A DNA stretch of 64,000 nt from RGIG4140 sp045632845 (GTDB lineage: Bacteria > Pseudomonadota > Alphaproteobacteria > CAAHEQ01 > UBA3637), in contig JAZQXL010000014.1 of NCBI GenBank assembly GCA_045632845.1, positions 140,164 through 204,163 of the forward strand. Reading direction: 5' to 3'. A program made the translations under genes and the position numbers. Under the pieces are notes generated by a model that saw only the letters and a list, made by a program, of their open reading frames with translations, was not told where the DNA came from and searched no databases. Every line of letters starts with the position of its first letter. Position 1 is the first letter of the stretch. This document shows positions 16,739 through 25,663 of the stretch, in pieces.

Positions 16739-17890
16739 TTAACCAGCCTTTCTAACTACTTTTAAAAAAGGGATATTCAAAATATAATATTTAATTATTT
16801 TGCCAGATTGGTGCATTTTTTCTTTAAAAAGCGGACAAAATAAAACTTTTAAAACCTTTTTACTTCCCTTTTTCTTATAACTTACAACCGGAATTTTTCC
16901 AAAAAGATATGCTTTCATTGAATGCGCCTTTCTTTTTATTTTTACAAAATATAAAAAACCAAAAAACTTGTACCAAACACTTTCCCCTTCTTTTAAAGAT
17001 GAGGTCTCTTCTTTTTTAAAAATTGAAGCAGAGATAATTCGCTTATTTTTCAAATAGCGGTTAAAAAAGGCCTCAATCCACTCAGGTCTTTTTAACTTTG
17101 AGCCCAAAGAAATGGCTTTTTCAACCTCAAGAGATACAAACTGGTTGTGTGATAATAAGTGAACCTCTTCGTCTGTCAAACCCAAATCGGCAGCAAAAAA
17201 CTCTTGAAAACTTCTTTCTTGATCTTTTAAAACATCTCCATGATTTTGATCTGAATATCCCCCGCTTCTGTATCCAACCAACGTTTCAGGCACATAAACA
17301 AACGTTTTATCGTACGCAATCATTTTATAAATAAAATTGCTATCTGCTGACACCTTATAATCCGTGTTATAAAGACCCAATTCCTTCATCACACTTGTTT
17401 TAATCATAAACGTTTGATGATTTGGAATCTCGCCAAATGGAGGAAAAAACGTTTCCTTCCCAGACCAAATGGATATATAGCTATCATCTTTTGCATTAAT
17501 ACCCATGGTATCTGCGTAACAAGCATCCGCCCCTGTTTGTTCCAACAAGGTAACTTCCAACTCCACCGCTTTGGTTGAAAAATAGTAATCATCTGAATTT
17601 AAGCAAACAACATACTTTCCCTTTGCTTTTAAAATCCCACGATTAAGTGCATCATAAATCCCCTTATCTTTTTTTGAATAATAAGTGATTAATCCCTCTT
17701 TTTGATAAAGCTCTAAAATATCAACAGTTCCATCAGTTGAAGCCCCATCAATCACCAAATGTTCAATGAAGGGATAGGTTTGATCTTGAACACTTTTGAT
17801 ATTTTGTTTAAACCATTCAAGACGCCCATTTTCAATCAAATTATATGTGGGGGTAATAATTGTTACCAAACTGGTTATTTGTTGTGTCAT
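16739..17890 (-). CDS. Family 2 glycosyltransferase
   Basis: 383 residues. GT-A fold text: LVTIITPTYNLIENGRLEWF, QTYPFIEHLVIDGASTDGT, KDKGIYDALNRGILKAKGKY and VVCLNSDDYY, with the nucleotide-sugar/metal motif S-D-D. Such WcaA/WfgS-type enzymes add sugars to lipid-linked oligosaccharides at the inner face of the cytoplasmic membrane. The C-terminal 120 residues are basic and hydrophobic, compatible with membrane association. It lies between a GT4-like transferase and the kinase/methyltransferase fusion in one transcription unit. Donor and acceptor unknown. Confidence 0.9.
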   Translation of the reverse strand: MTQQITSLVTIITPTYNLIENGRLEWFKQNIKSVQDQTYPFIEHLVIDGASTDGTVDILELYQKEGLITYYSKKDKGIYDALNRGILKAKGKYVVCLNSDDYYFSTKAVELEVTLLEQTGADACYADTMGINAKDDSYISIWSGKETFFPPFGEIPNHQTFMIKTSVMKELGLYNTDYKVSADSNFIYKMIAYDKTFVYVPETLVGYRSGGYSDQNHGDVLKDQERSFQEFFAADLGLTDEEVHLLSHNQFVSLEVEKAISLGSKLKRPEWIEAFFNRYLKNKRIISASIFKKEETSSLKEGESVWYKFFGFLYFVKIKRKAHSMKAYLFGKIPVVSYKKKGSKKVLKVLFCPLFKEKMHQSGKIIKYYILNIPFLKVVRKAG

Positions 17891-17902
17891 TCTTAAAACC
17901 TC

Positions 17903-18967
17903 TTATTTTTTAATATAAAACAGTGGAATAAACTTAAAAAGATGGATTTTGACTACATGTGGCAAAACCCTTATTTTTAAAATTTCTAAAAAGGAAAATA
18001 AAAAATAAGTTACTGTACAAATTTGTTTTTCCATCTGTAACTGATTGATTTGAACTGGTTCCTCCATCCACTTTAAGATATTAACCTTTTCATTTTCCCA
18101 AATTTCATAACCTTGTTTGATGTAATTTTGAGCATTTTTACCAATTTGAACGGCATCAAAATTATCCAATGGCTCAATGTTATCTTGATGATATAAAATC
18201 CCCGTTTTGCCTTGTTTGATATATTCATTCATCGTTGGTTTATCATTTGCCACAACACACAACCCCATGGCCATAGCTTCTAAAAAACTCATTCCAATTC
18301 CCTCTGTTGGGCGGGGGGCTATATAAATATTAGCTTTTTGCAAAAAAAGAAACATTTCTTCTTTTTTGGCATACCAGCTAGAATATTCAACTTGTTTTTC
18401 AACGCTTTCACTTGGCATCACAAATTGCTGAGCAGGATCCAATGCTTTATGCAACAAAAATTTATCAACCTTTATTTTTGAAAAGAGCTTTTCTACCAAT
18501 CCAAAATGAATGCTCGACACACGTTGCCAAAAATAAATAACTTTTCCTTTTGAAAGAGGCTCCATTTCAATTGGTTTTGGAAAATATTGAATATAATTGG
18601 TATCTAAACCAAAGGTTAACAACTTTTCATGCAGTGTTTTTGAAAAATTGATAATTTTTGCTTCTTTATACAAATACCAAAACTTAAAATCAGCATGCTC
18701 AACAGCATCATACATTGGAAAAAACACAATTTTTTTTGTATTAATATATTGTTTTAATTTTTCTAAATCTGGCATTATTTGAAACAAAACAAGACAATCA
18801 AAACAAACATCTTTAAAAACCAACAACTTATCATATCTTTCCGTCTCAGGGGAAAAATCAAAAACTATTAGGTGATAGTTTTTTTCTAACAACTCCTTTA
18901 AAAAAGCTGTTGATTTTGTTTTGTTATGATAACTATGCCCAATATAGAGCAGACTCTTTTTGTTCAT
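17903..18967 (-). CDS. GT-B (family 4-like) glycosyltransferase
   Basis: 354 residues. The N-terminal domain is weakly conserved (LLYIGHSYHNKTKSTAFLKE). The C-terminal domain has IYIAPRPTEGIGMSFLEAMA, MGLCVVANDKPTMNEYI and GKTGILY, the E-x7-E nucleotide-sugar site of GT4-type enzymes. Its start overlaps the end of the reductase gene by 35 bases, indicating tight coupling. It probably transfers a hexose onto the growing surface glycan in the cytoplasm; the sugar is unknown, although the GDP-deoxyhexose made by the neighbouring genes is an obvious candidate donor. Confidence 0.85.
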   Translation of the reverse strand: MNKKSLLYIGHSYHNKTKSTAFLKELLEKNYHLIVFDFSPETERYDKLLVFKDVCFDCLVLFQIMPDLEKLKQYINTKKIVFFPMYDAVEHADFKFWYLYKEAKIINFSKTLHEKLLTFGLDTNYIQYFPKPIEMEPLSKGKVIYFWQRVSSIHFGLVEKLFSKIKVDKFLLHKALDPAQQFVMPSESVEKQVEYSSWYAKKEEMFLFLQKANIYIAPRPTEGIGMSFLEAMAMGLCVVANDKPTMNEYIKQGKTGILYHQDNIEPLDNFDAVQIGKNAQNYIKQGYEIWENEKVNILKWMEEPVQINQLQMEKQICTVTYFLFSFLEILKIRVLPHVVKIHLFKFIPLFYIKK

Positions 18968-19889
18968 TTTTTAAACTTTCAATCATATCTGTTAACGTTT
19001 TCTTCAGCTCAAATTTTGGTTGCCACATCAGCTCTTGCTTTAATTTTGAATTATCCCCCACAACAAAGAGAATATCATTTGACCTTAACTTTAAAGGGTC
19101 CACCAAAATTTTTGGAAAAACACCCAACTTTTCACTCACAAGATCAATCACATCTCTTAAACGAACACCATATCCTGAGCACACGTTATAAACCTCTCTT
19201 TTTTCCCCATATTTTAAAATTTGGTAATAAGCATCAACAACATCCCGCACATCCAAAAAATCACGCACAACGTTCACATTCCCAACAGTCAAAACGTTAT
19301 CGCTTTTTCCATTTAAAATATCCATAAACCCATTTAAAATGGAAGGAATAACAAAATTTTTGTTCTGCTTGGGACCAATGTGATTAAATGACCTTGTCAT
19401 AACAATATCCAAATCAAAATGATCCACATATAATTTGGCCAAATACTCTTGTTCCACCCGCGCAACGGCATATGGATTTTTGGGATGGAGATGAAAATAT
19501 TCTTTAATTGGGATATCATAAATACCATATTCCTCAGACGAACCGATGGATAAAATTCGGCTCTCCAAATCAAACTGCCTAACAGCATCTGCTAAATTTA
19601 AAAAAGCACTCGTATTGTTCAAAACAGCTGTGGCAGGTGCTTTCCAACTTTCTGCTACCGAGCTAATCGCAGCCAAATGCACAATATAATCAGGCTGATA
19701 ATCTGCTATCAAGTGACAAACCCTTTCTTTATCCTTTAAATCAAGTTGCAAAAAATGATCGCTTAGGGTATCTGTACTTAAAATCAAATCAACCCCCAAA
19801 ATTTGGCTGTGTGGTTCTTTTTCTTTCAAATATGAAGCAAAATATTGCCCCACAAAACCATTCACACCCGTGATAAGATACTTTGCCAT
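18933..19889 (-). CDS. GDP-4-dehydro-6-deoxy-mannose reductase / epimerase-type SDR
   Basis: 318 residues, extended SDR. The Rossmann motif ITGVNGFVGQYFA is at the N-terminus. Ser/Ser-Glu-Glu-Tyr (IGSSEEYGIY) gives the catalytic Ser/Thr region and NPYAVARVEQEYL holds Tyr140, with Arg144 where SDRs usually have Lys. VRDFLDVRDVVDAY and YNVCSGYGVRLRDVIDLV are typical of the Rmd (GDP-D-rhamnose forming) family. It follows gmd by 9 bases, so it should reduce the product of Gmd to a GDP-deoxyhexose, most simply GDP-D-rhamnose. An epimerase/reductase giving GDP-L-fucose (WcaG) is less likely because the text resembles Rmd. Confidence 0.82.
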   Translation of the reverse strand: MAKYLITGVNGFVGQYFASYLKEKEPHSQILGVDLILSTDTLSDHFLQLDLKDKERVCHLIADYQPDYIVHLAAISSVAESWKAPATAVLNNTSAFLNLADAVRQFDLESRILSIGSSEEYGIYDIPIKEYFHLHPKNPYAVARVEQEYLAKLYVDHFDLDIVMTRSFNHIGPKQNKNFVIPSILNGFMDILNGKSDNVLTVGNVNVVRDFLDVRDVVDAYYQILKYGEKREVYNVCSGYGVRLRDVIDLVSEKLGVFPKILVDPLKLRSNDILFVVGDNSKLKQELMWQPKFELKKTLTDMIESLKNEQKESALYWA

Positions 19890-19898
19890 AACACTCCT

Positions 19899-20969
19899 TT
19901 ACGCTGCGTATATAATAGGCTCATCAAAACCATTTATTTTTAAAATCTTCTCTTTTTGCGCCAATACCAAATCATGATTAACCATTTCTTGGGCCAAATC
20001 TTTTAAGGTATAATTTGCTTTCCACCCCAAAGTTAAAAGGGCTTTTTGACTATCTCCCAAAAGTACATCAACTTCAGCTGGACGAAAAAATCTTTCATCC
20101 ACTTGAACAAGGGTTTTACCCGTTTTTTTATCAATTCCTTTTTCAAAAAGCCCCTCACCTTTCCAAACAATTTCAATCCCCAACACCTCAAAAGTTAATG
20201 TAACAAAATCACGAATAGAGGTTGTTACACCCGTTGCTAAAACAAAATCATCTGCCTTGGGCGCTTGCAAAATCTGCCACATACCACGCACATAATCTTT
20301 CGCATGTCCCCAATCTCGCTTTGCATTCAAATTGCCAAGGTACAAGCATTCTTGCAATCCCTCTTTAATCCTAGTTGCCCCAAGCGTAATCTTTCTGGTA
20401 ACAAAATTTTCACCCCGTCTTGGACTTTCATGATTAAACAAAATCCCATTTGAGGCAAAAATACCAAAACTTTCCCGATAATTTAGCGTAATCCAATACG
20501 CATATAATTTTGCAACACCATAAGGCGACCTTGGATAAAAGGGCGTTTCCTCTGTTTGAATGGGAGATTGAACCAATCCATATAATTCAGAGGTTGAAGC
20601 CTGGTAAAACTTTGTTTTTTTGCTCAATCCATTTGCCCGAATAGCTTCCAACAAGCGAAGTGTTCCAAGTGCATCTGTTTGAGCTGTAAATTCTGGGCAA
20701 TCCCAAGAAATTTGAACATGACTTTGTGCGCCTAGATTATAAATTTCATCTGGTTCAATTTGACCAACCAACCGCATCAAATTAGCACCATCTGTCAAAT
20801 CACCATAGTGAATTTTTAAATCTTGAATAATGTGTTCTATTCTACCTGTATTGTGTGAAGAACTGCGCCTGATAATAGCGTGTACTTCATATCCTTTTTC
20901 AAGCAAAAACTCTGCCAAATATGAACCGTCTTGTCCAGCAACTCCAGTAATAAGAGCCTTTTTTTTCAT
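19899..20969 (-). CDS. gmd: GDP-mannose 4,6-dehydratase
   Basis: 356 residues, the usual length, with AAAGGAG before the ATG. Diagnostic text: ALITGVAGQDGSYLAEFLLE, HAIIRRSSSHNTGRIEHI, LGAQSHVQISWDCPEFTA, the catalytic YGVAK with upstream FYPRSP, and FNHESPRRGENFVTRKI. Gmd converts GDP-D-mannose to GDP-4-dehydro-6-deoxy-D-mannose using NADP, the branch point to GDP-fucose, GDP-rhamnose and GDP-perosamine. No aminotransferase is next to it, so GDP-rhamnose or related deoxyhexoses are likely via the downstream reductase. Cytosolic; second gene of the minus-strand polysaccharide operon. Confidence 0.97.
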   Translation of the reverse strand: MKKKALITGVAGQDGSYLAEFLLEKGYEVHAIIRRSSSHNTGRIEHIIQDLKIHYGDLTDGANLMRLVGQIEPDEIYNLGAQSHVQISWDCPEFTAQTDALGTLRLLEAIRANGLSKKTKFYQASTSELYGLVQSPIQTEETPFYPRSPYGVAKLYAYWITLNYRESFGIFASNGILFNHESPRRGENFVTRKITLGATRIKEGLQECLYLGNLNAKRDWGHAKDYVRGMWQILQAPKADDFVLATGVTTSIRDFVTLTFEVLGIEIVWKGEGLFEKGIDKKTGKTLVQVDERFFRPAEVDVLLGDSQKALLTLGWKANYTLKDLAQEMVNHDLVLAQKEKILKINGFDEPIIYAA

Positions 20970-20986
20970 TTAATCTCCTTTATGTT

Positions 20987-22183
20987 TCATAACCTTTTTG
21001 ACACAGTGTCAATTGTTTTTTCCCAATTAAATTTTTGAGCTCTTTTAAGCCCTTTTTGCCTTAATCTGTGATTTAAATTTTTATCAAAATAGAGTTTTTC
21101 AAGAGCTTGAGCTGTTTCATTTTCATCCAACCCAGTGATATAAAAAACAGCATCACCTCCCACTTCTGGCAAAGAGGTATTATCCGCAGAAATCACAGCT
21201 GTTCCTGACTGCATCGCCTCTAAAATTGGCAATCCAAACCCTTCATACAAACTTGGATAAATAAAGGCTGTAGCCCCTTGATATAAAAAGGGTAAATCTG
21301 CTTCATCAACATATCCCGTTTGAATGATTTTTTCTTTATACTTCCCCAATGATTCAATTTCGTTTGCAAGCGCCTCATACCCTTCTCTTTTGGGGCCAAC
21401 CAAAGCCAAAGAAACTTCTTTTTCCTTTGTTTTATCTAAAAATTGAACAAAACTTTTCAACAAATGGGGTAAATTTTTGCGTGCTGTTATTTCTGACACG
21501 GCCAAAAAATAATGTTTTGTTGTAATATGATATTTTTCTTTAACAAGTTGAATAACTTCTTTTTCTTTTAAGGAGTTAAACTTCTCATCAGCCCCCAAAT
21601 AAAGTTTGATAATTTTCTTCTTTTTTTGATCTTTCCTAAATCTTAAAAAATCTTTAAGCGTTGCATTTGATACACAAAAATACCCATCTGCTCTGGCATT
21701 TTTGATCCAAGAAGTAAACTTTTCAACAAATTTTGGATTACACCCATCTGGATAATAAATGGGGATTAAATCATGAATAAACATATATGTTTTAACACCA
21801 CTTTGATAAACAATAGGAGAAATGGGGCTAAAAAGAGATAAATAAACATCAAACTTATCCAACTTTTTTTTATACAAAGCCCCATACCATTTTGTTAACC
21901 AAAAGCTCCTTATTTTTTGATACCAGTTCACCTGTTTTGTGGTGGATTTTAATTTGGGTAAATAGATGATTTTATCTTTCAAAGTGTCATACAAACCCTT
22001 TTCTTTTAAATACCTATCAAAATCACCCCGTTTTGACGTGATAATAGGATAGAGATCTATTCTTTCTTTTTTCAAAAGACCTTGAAGCAAAACATCAGCC
22101 ACCCGCACAATACCCGTGCCTTTCAACCCATCAGTTGAAAGTTGCTCCACATCAAAAAGGAGTTTTATTTTACGCATTTTCAT
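20987..22183 (-). CDS. Family 4 glycosyltransferase, mannosyl/rhamnosyltransferase-like
   Basis: 398 residues, GT-B fold. N-terminal KLLFDVEQLSTDGLKGTGIV and a middle HDLIPIYYP, DGYFCVSNATLKDFLRF resemble WbaZ/WbdB-type mannosyltransferases. The donor site is YEGFGLPILEAMQSGTAVIS with the E-x7-E motif, followed by SLPEVGGDAVFY. It likely transfers a GDP-activated sugar to the lipid-linked glycan at the cytoplasmic membrane. It heads the operon that runs through gmd to the cupin gene. The start may be the ATG at 22183 or a second one two codons later; neither has a strong binding site. Confidence 0.88.
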   Translation of the reverse strand: MKMRKIKLLFDVEQLSTDGLKGTGIVRVADVLLQGLLKKERIDLYPIITSKRGDFDRYLKEKGLYDTLKDKIIYLPKLKSTTKQVNWYQKIRSFWLTKWYGALYKKKLDKFDVYLSLFSPISPIVYQSGVKTYMFIHDLIPIYYPDGCNPKFVEKFTSWIKNARADGYFCVSNATLKDFLRFRKDQKKKKIIKLYLGADEKFNSLKEKEVIQLVKEKYHITTKHYFLAVSEITARKNLPHLLKSFVQFLDKTKEKEVSLALVGPKREGYEALANEIESLGKYKEKIIQTGYVDEADLPFLYQGATAFIYPSLYEGFGLPILEAMQSGTAVISADNTSLPEVGGDAVFYITGLDENETAQALEKLYFDKNLNHRLRQKGLKRAQKFNWEKTIDTVSKRL

Positions 22184-22367
22184 TTCACTTTTTTTAATCT
22201 AAAAAAATATTAAACTTACAAAATTAACCAAAAGATGGGGGGCAAAATAAAGTTTGTAAATAGCAAAAACCCTCTTTTAGAGAAAAAACATATTCCCTTA
22301 TGATTCAATATGTTATATAAATATTATCGTATTTAAAATTATATTTTTTTAAGCTCAATTAGGCATA

Positions 22368-22395
22368 TTGACAAAAGCTTCTTTTTATATATAAT
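22368..22395 (+). promoter_or_regulatory. Sigma-70 promoter of the plus-strand GT2 gene
   Basis: TTGACA (22368-22373), a 16-base spacer and a perfect TATAAT (22390-22395). It lies in the 250-base divergent gap, which otherwise shows no feature. Confidence 0.75.
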
Positions 22396-22433
22396 GCAAA
22401 TATAAATAAAGTTAAATTTGCATAGAGGTTTTT

Positions 22434-23378
22434 ATGCCCCAAATTTCCATTATCATACCTATATATAATACAGAACCATATCTTTCTGACTGTTTAGATT
22501 TGCTTTTAAAACAAACTTTTCATGATTTTGAAGCTATCTGTGTTGATGATGGATCTTTGGATAATTCTTTAGAAGTTTTAAATCAATACACCTTAAAAGA
22601 TGGGCGTATTAAAGTTGTCACACAAAAAAATCAAGGTGTTTCAGTTGCAAGAAATACTGGTCTTTCCCATGCAAAAGGAAATTACATAACCTTTTTAGAT
22701 AGTGATGATGTTGTGTCCCCTTTCTTTTTAGAAAATCTCTATAACAGCTTACAACAAAATCCAACAGCTGATTTTTCTTGGTGTGATTTTAAAGAAACAC
22801 CCACACCACTTGATCAAAAATATGAAAAAATGGAAAACACTTTTCTTTTTTGCCAAGCGCCATTTGACCACTTTGTCAATCGAAAAAAACCGCGTATTGG
22901 CGCCTCTTCTTGTGCCAAATTATACAAAAAAGAAATTCTACAAAACATTCAATTTCCCAAAGGGTTAACCGTTGGCGAAGATTTGATTTTTTTATACACC
23001 TTGCTTTTAAAATCTAATGCAGCTGTTTATGTTTCTGAAGTACTTTATTTTTATCGTATCCGCGAAAATAGCGCCATGCACAAACCCATCACGCAAAAAA
23101 GATTGGATGATGAGATTGAAGTCACAAAACGGCTGTTTCTTTTGATGCAAGAAAATAAGCTCAATAAAACAACAAAACAAGTGTTTCAAAAATATCTTGC
23201 CAATCGATTTTTTAGATGCGTTTTTAAAATCCCCAAAAAAGAAAAAAATTATTCTTCATTTGTTCAAACCTATTTGCCAAAACTTAAAAAGTTGAAGCAA
23301 GAGGGTGTTTTTGAAATAAGATTTTTATCTTTAAAAAATAAGATAAAATACTATACTGCCCTTTTAAAAAGAAAATAA
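22434..23378 (+). CDS. Family 2 glycosyltransferase (EpsJ/WaaV-like)
   Basis: 314 residues preceded by AGAGG. Canonical GT2 text: ISIIIPIYNTEPYLSDCLDL, CVDDGSLDNSLEVL, GVSVARNTGLSHAKGNYITF then LDSDDVV, with the D-D-G-S and S-D-D motifs for nucleotide-sugar and metal binding. The C-terminal third is Lys-rich and helical. It is divergent from the other polysaccharide genes with its own promoter but clearly belongs to the same surface-glycan locus. Sugar specificity unknown. Confidence 0.92.
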   Translation: MPQISIIIPIYNTEPYLSDCLDLLLKQTFHDFEAICVDDGSLDNSLEVLNQYTLKDGRIKVVTQKNQGVSVARNTGLSHAKGNYITFLDSDDVVSPFFLENLYNSLQQNPTADFSWCDFKETPTPLDQKYEKMENTFLFCQAPFDHFVNRKKPRIGASSCAKLYKKEILQNIQFPKGLTVGEDLIFLYTLLLKSNAAVYVSEVLYFYRIRENSAMHKPITQKRLDDEIEVTKRLFLLMQENKLNKTTKQVFQKYLANRFFRCVFKIPKKEKNYSSFVQTYLPKLKKLKQEGVFEIRFLSLKNKIKYYTALLKRK

Positions 23379-23454
23379 ATCTTATCCCCATTCTCAACAC
23401 ATAAAATAAGGCAATTCATAAATAATATTTTAGAGTGGGAAATAGCATAAAAAA

Positions 23455-23491
23455 TCCCTTCGTGGTGTAGAATAACCTACATAAGATGGGA
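23455..23491. repeat. TGTAG/CTACA hairpin repeat, copy A
   Basis: Inner stem TGTAG (23466-23470) and CTACA (23477-23481) around a 6-base loop; outer arms TCCCTTC and GATGGGA pair with one mismatch. Same core as copies B, C and D. Confidence 0.6.
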
Positions 23492-23524
23492 AGTAAATAA
23501 AACTAAAAGTACTAGAATAAAGTT

Positions 23525-23571
23525 AACACCTGTTTCGTAGTGTAGATAAACCTACATGAGAAACAGGTGTT
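23525..23571. repeat. TGTAG/CTACA hairpin repeat, copy B
   Basis: Perfect 12-bp outer stem (AACACCTGTTTC with GAAACAGGTGTT), a small internal loop and the inner TGTAG/CTACA stem with a 6-base loop. Together with copy A it fills the gap between the convergent GT2 and lipoprotein genes and may terminate transcription. Confidence 0.75.
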
Positions 23572-23595
23572 GGCTTTAGAATAGTATTTTTTGTT

Positions 23596-24270
23596 TTATT
23601 TAGAGTTGCATTGTGGGCATGGATCGTTAGGATCTGGACATGGACACACAACTTTTGGAGCTTCTTTTGTTTCTTGATATGTTTCCCACCAGGTTTTTTC
23701 TGGAAGAGGTTCTGGCATTGGAACAACTTCAAGAGGTTTTTCTGTGACTGTTTCGGTTGTTGTAACGGTGATTGTTTTTGGTCCTTCAATCATTGGAGGG
23801 CATTCTTCTTGACCGCAAGGAGTAGCGGGAATTTGCATTTCATAAACACCGTCAGCTTGTTGATAAACACAAGGTTGACCAGGGAGTGAAACACAAGTTC
23901 CTTGAGCTTGAACAGTCGCTGTTTGTGTTGCAGTTGCAGGAACAGTTGTTACAACTGTTGCAGTTTCCATACCAGCTGCATGCAAGATTGCAGGATTTGC
24001 TGGTTGAAGTTCCCCATTAGAAACAACAGCTACAGGTTGACCATCACAATTTGTTGTAACAGAAAATGTTCTTGGTTTTTGTTTTTTGTATGTTGCAATT
24101 AAACAATCACGATATGTTGAATGGCTATCTGCAAATTGGCAACCAAGTTCTGCACGCAATTCATTTCGATTTTGAATGCGAACTTCTGCTGCTTCTTCAA
24201 TATCTGGTTGATAGCTTGTACAAGCTGATAACAGCATTAAAACAGGAACCAAAGAACTTAATTTTTTCAT
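23596..24270 (-). CDS. Pro/Cys-rich outer-membrane lipoprotein
   Basis: 224 residues with AAGGAGAGGGG before the ATG. The signal peptide ends in a lipobox (MLLSACTSY; Cys17). The middle is Ala/Thr/Val-rich (TATVVTTVPATATQTATVQA), followed by a Pro/Glu-rich part and a Cys-rich tail KVVCPCPDPNDPCPQCNSK. It lies downstream of tolB where pal often sits, but has no OmpA-like peptidoglycan-binding text, so it is not Pal. Possibly envelope-anchored with a redox-active or metal-binding tail. Function unknown. Confidence 0.75.
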   Translation of the reverse strand: MKKLSSLVPVLMLLSACTSYQPDIEEAAEVRIQNRNELRAELGCQFADSHSTYRDCLIATYKKQKPRTFSVTTNCDGQPVAVVSNGELQPANPAILHAAGMETATVVTTVPATATQTATVQAQGTCVSLPGQPCVYQQADGVYEMQIPATPCGQEECPPMIEGPKTITVTTTETVTEKPLEVVPMPEPLPEKTWWETYQETKEAPKVVCPCPDPNDPCPQCNSK

Positions 24271-24364
24271 ACCCCTCTCCTTACAAGAAAAAAATAGTTG
24301 ACTAGTATTTTTTTTATACTCCCCTTTAAAATAAAAATCAATACCTTATTTTATTTTTTTTTGA

Positions 24365-25663
24365 TTAATGCAACAAAGGTGACCAAGCTGGGGCTGAAGC
24401 GCTGTTTGGCGTAATAAGTTGTCTTTCATTATATCCTGTAATATCAATGGTATACAACCTTGAATCCCCCCCCGACCCATCACTTCTTGATGGTGCTTTG
24501 CGATAAAACATCAAAACACGACCATTGGGCGCCCAAGAAGGTGATTCCACCAAAAATCCGTTAGTGATTAAGCGCTCACCAGACCCATCTGGCTTAATCA
24601 CACCGATATGGAATTGACCATGTCTGATTTTTGTAAAAGCAATATAATCCCCTCGTGGTGACCAAACAGGCGTTGCATACGTCCCTTCCCCAAAACTAAT
24701 GCGATGCGCATTGGATCCATCTGCATTCATAATATACAGTTGTTGGTTGCCACCTCTATCTGAGTTAAAGACAATTTGCTTACCATCTGGCGAATAACTT
24801 GGTGACGTGTTAATAGATGGATGATTTGTTAATTGAACTTGTTTTTTTGTATCCAAATCATAGGTATAAATATCTGAATTACCCCTTTTTGCCAAAGAAA
24901 TGAGCAACTTTTTGCCATCTGGTGAAAAGCGTGGAGCAAAGGTCATTCCTTTAAAATTACCCACCAATGTAGAACTTCTTGTGTTCACATCCATCAAATA
25001 AACTTTTGGGTTCCCATCCTTATATGAAAAGTAGGCTACCTCTTTCATATTAGGGGAAAAACGAGGTGTTAAAACAAGGTCTTTTCCATCTGTTAAATAT
25101 GTTAAATTAGCCCCATCTTGATCCATAATTGCCAAACGTTTGACACGTTTCATTTGATTACCACGTTCATCAATAAAAGCAACCCGTGTATCAAAATACC
25201 CCTTTTCACCCGTCACCCGTTCATAAATAGCATCAGCAATCATATGTGCCAACTTGCGCCAAGATTTAGAATCTGCAGTGAATGATTTGGCATATAACTC
25301 TGTGCCTGCATAAACGTCATAAATGCGAAAAGCAACCGTCATTTTACCAAAACGTTCTGATACTGTACCATAAATCAAAGCTTGGGCATTAATTGCACGC
25401 CAATCGTTAAAATTCGGTCTTGTATCAATGCTTGAAAATTTTTGAATATAAGCATTTGGATTGATATGTCTGAACAAACCAGAACGTTCCAAATCCGCCA
25501 CAACAACTTCTGTTAATTCATCACCATCATCCCCAATCAAATCTGGCATCGCAAAAGGCAATGGTTCAGATTGTGCCCCTGACACATCAATGCGAATTTC
25601 AGCTCTTAATGAAGAAGCACATCCCACAACCAACATCATCACCATCAACAAAAATTTCTTCAT
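24365..25663 (-). CDS. tolB: Tol-Pal system protein TolB
   Basis: 432 residues, standard length, with a signal peptide ending near SSLRA. The N-terminal domain (IRIDVSGAQSEPLPFAMPDL, DLERSGLFRHI, INAQALIYGTV) is followed by a six-bladed propeller whose blades read PRFSPDGKKLLISLAKRGNS, PSYSPDGKQIVFNSDRGGNQ and PVWSPRGDYIAFTK. TolB is periplasmic and links Pal to the TolA-driven energy chain during outer-membrane constriction. Its ATG overlaps the tolA stop by one base; last gene of the ruvA-to-tolB run. Confidence 0.97.
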   Translation of the reverse strand: MKKFLLMVMMLVVGCASSLRAEIRIDVSGAQSEPLPFAMPDLIGDDGDELTEVVVADLERSGLFRHINPNAYIQKFSSIDTRPNFNDWRAINAQALIYGTVSERFGKMTVAFRIYDVYAGTELYAKSFTADSKSWRKLAHMIADAIYERVTGEKGYFDTRVAFIDERGNQMKRVKRLAIMDQDGANLTYLTDGKDLVLTPRFSPNMKEVAYFSYKDGNPKVYLMDVNTRSSTLVGNFKGMTFAPRFSPDGKKLLISLAKRGNSDIYTYDLDTKKQVQLTNHPSINTSPSYSPDGKQIVFNSDRGGNQQLYIMNADGSNAHRISFGEGTYATPVWSPRGDYIAFTKIRHGQFHIGVIKPDGSGERLITNGFLVESPSWAPNGRVLMFYRKAPSRSDGSGGDSRLYTIDITGYNERQLITPNSASAPAWSPLLH

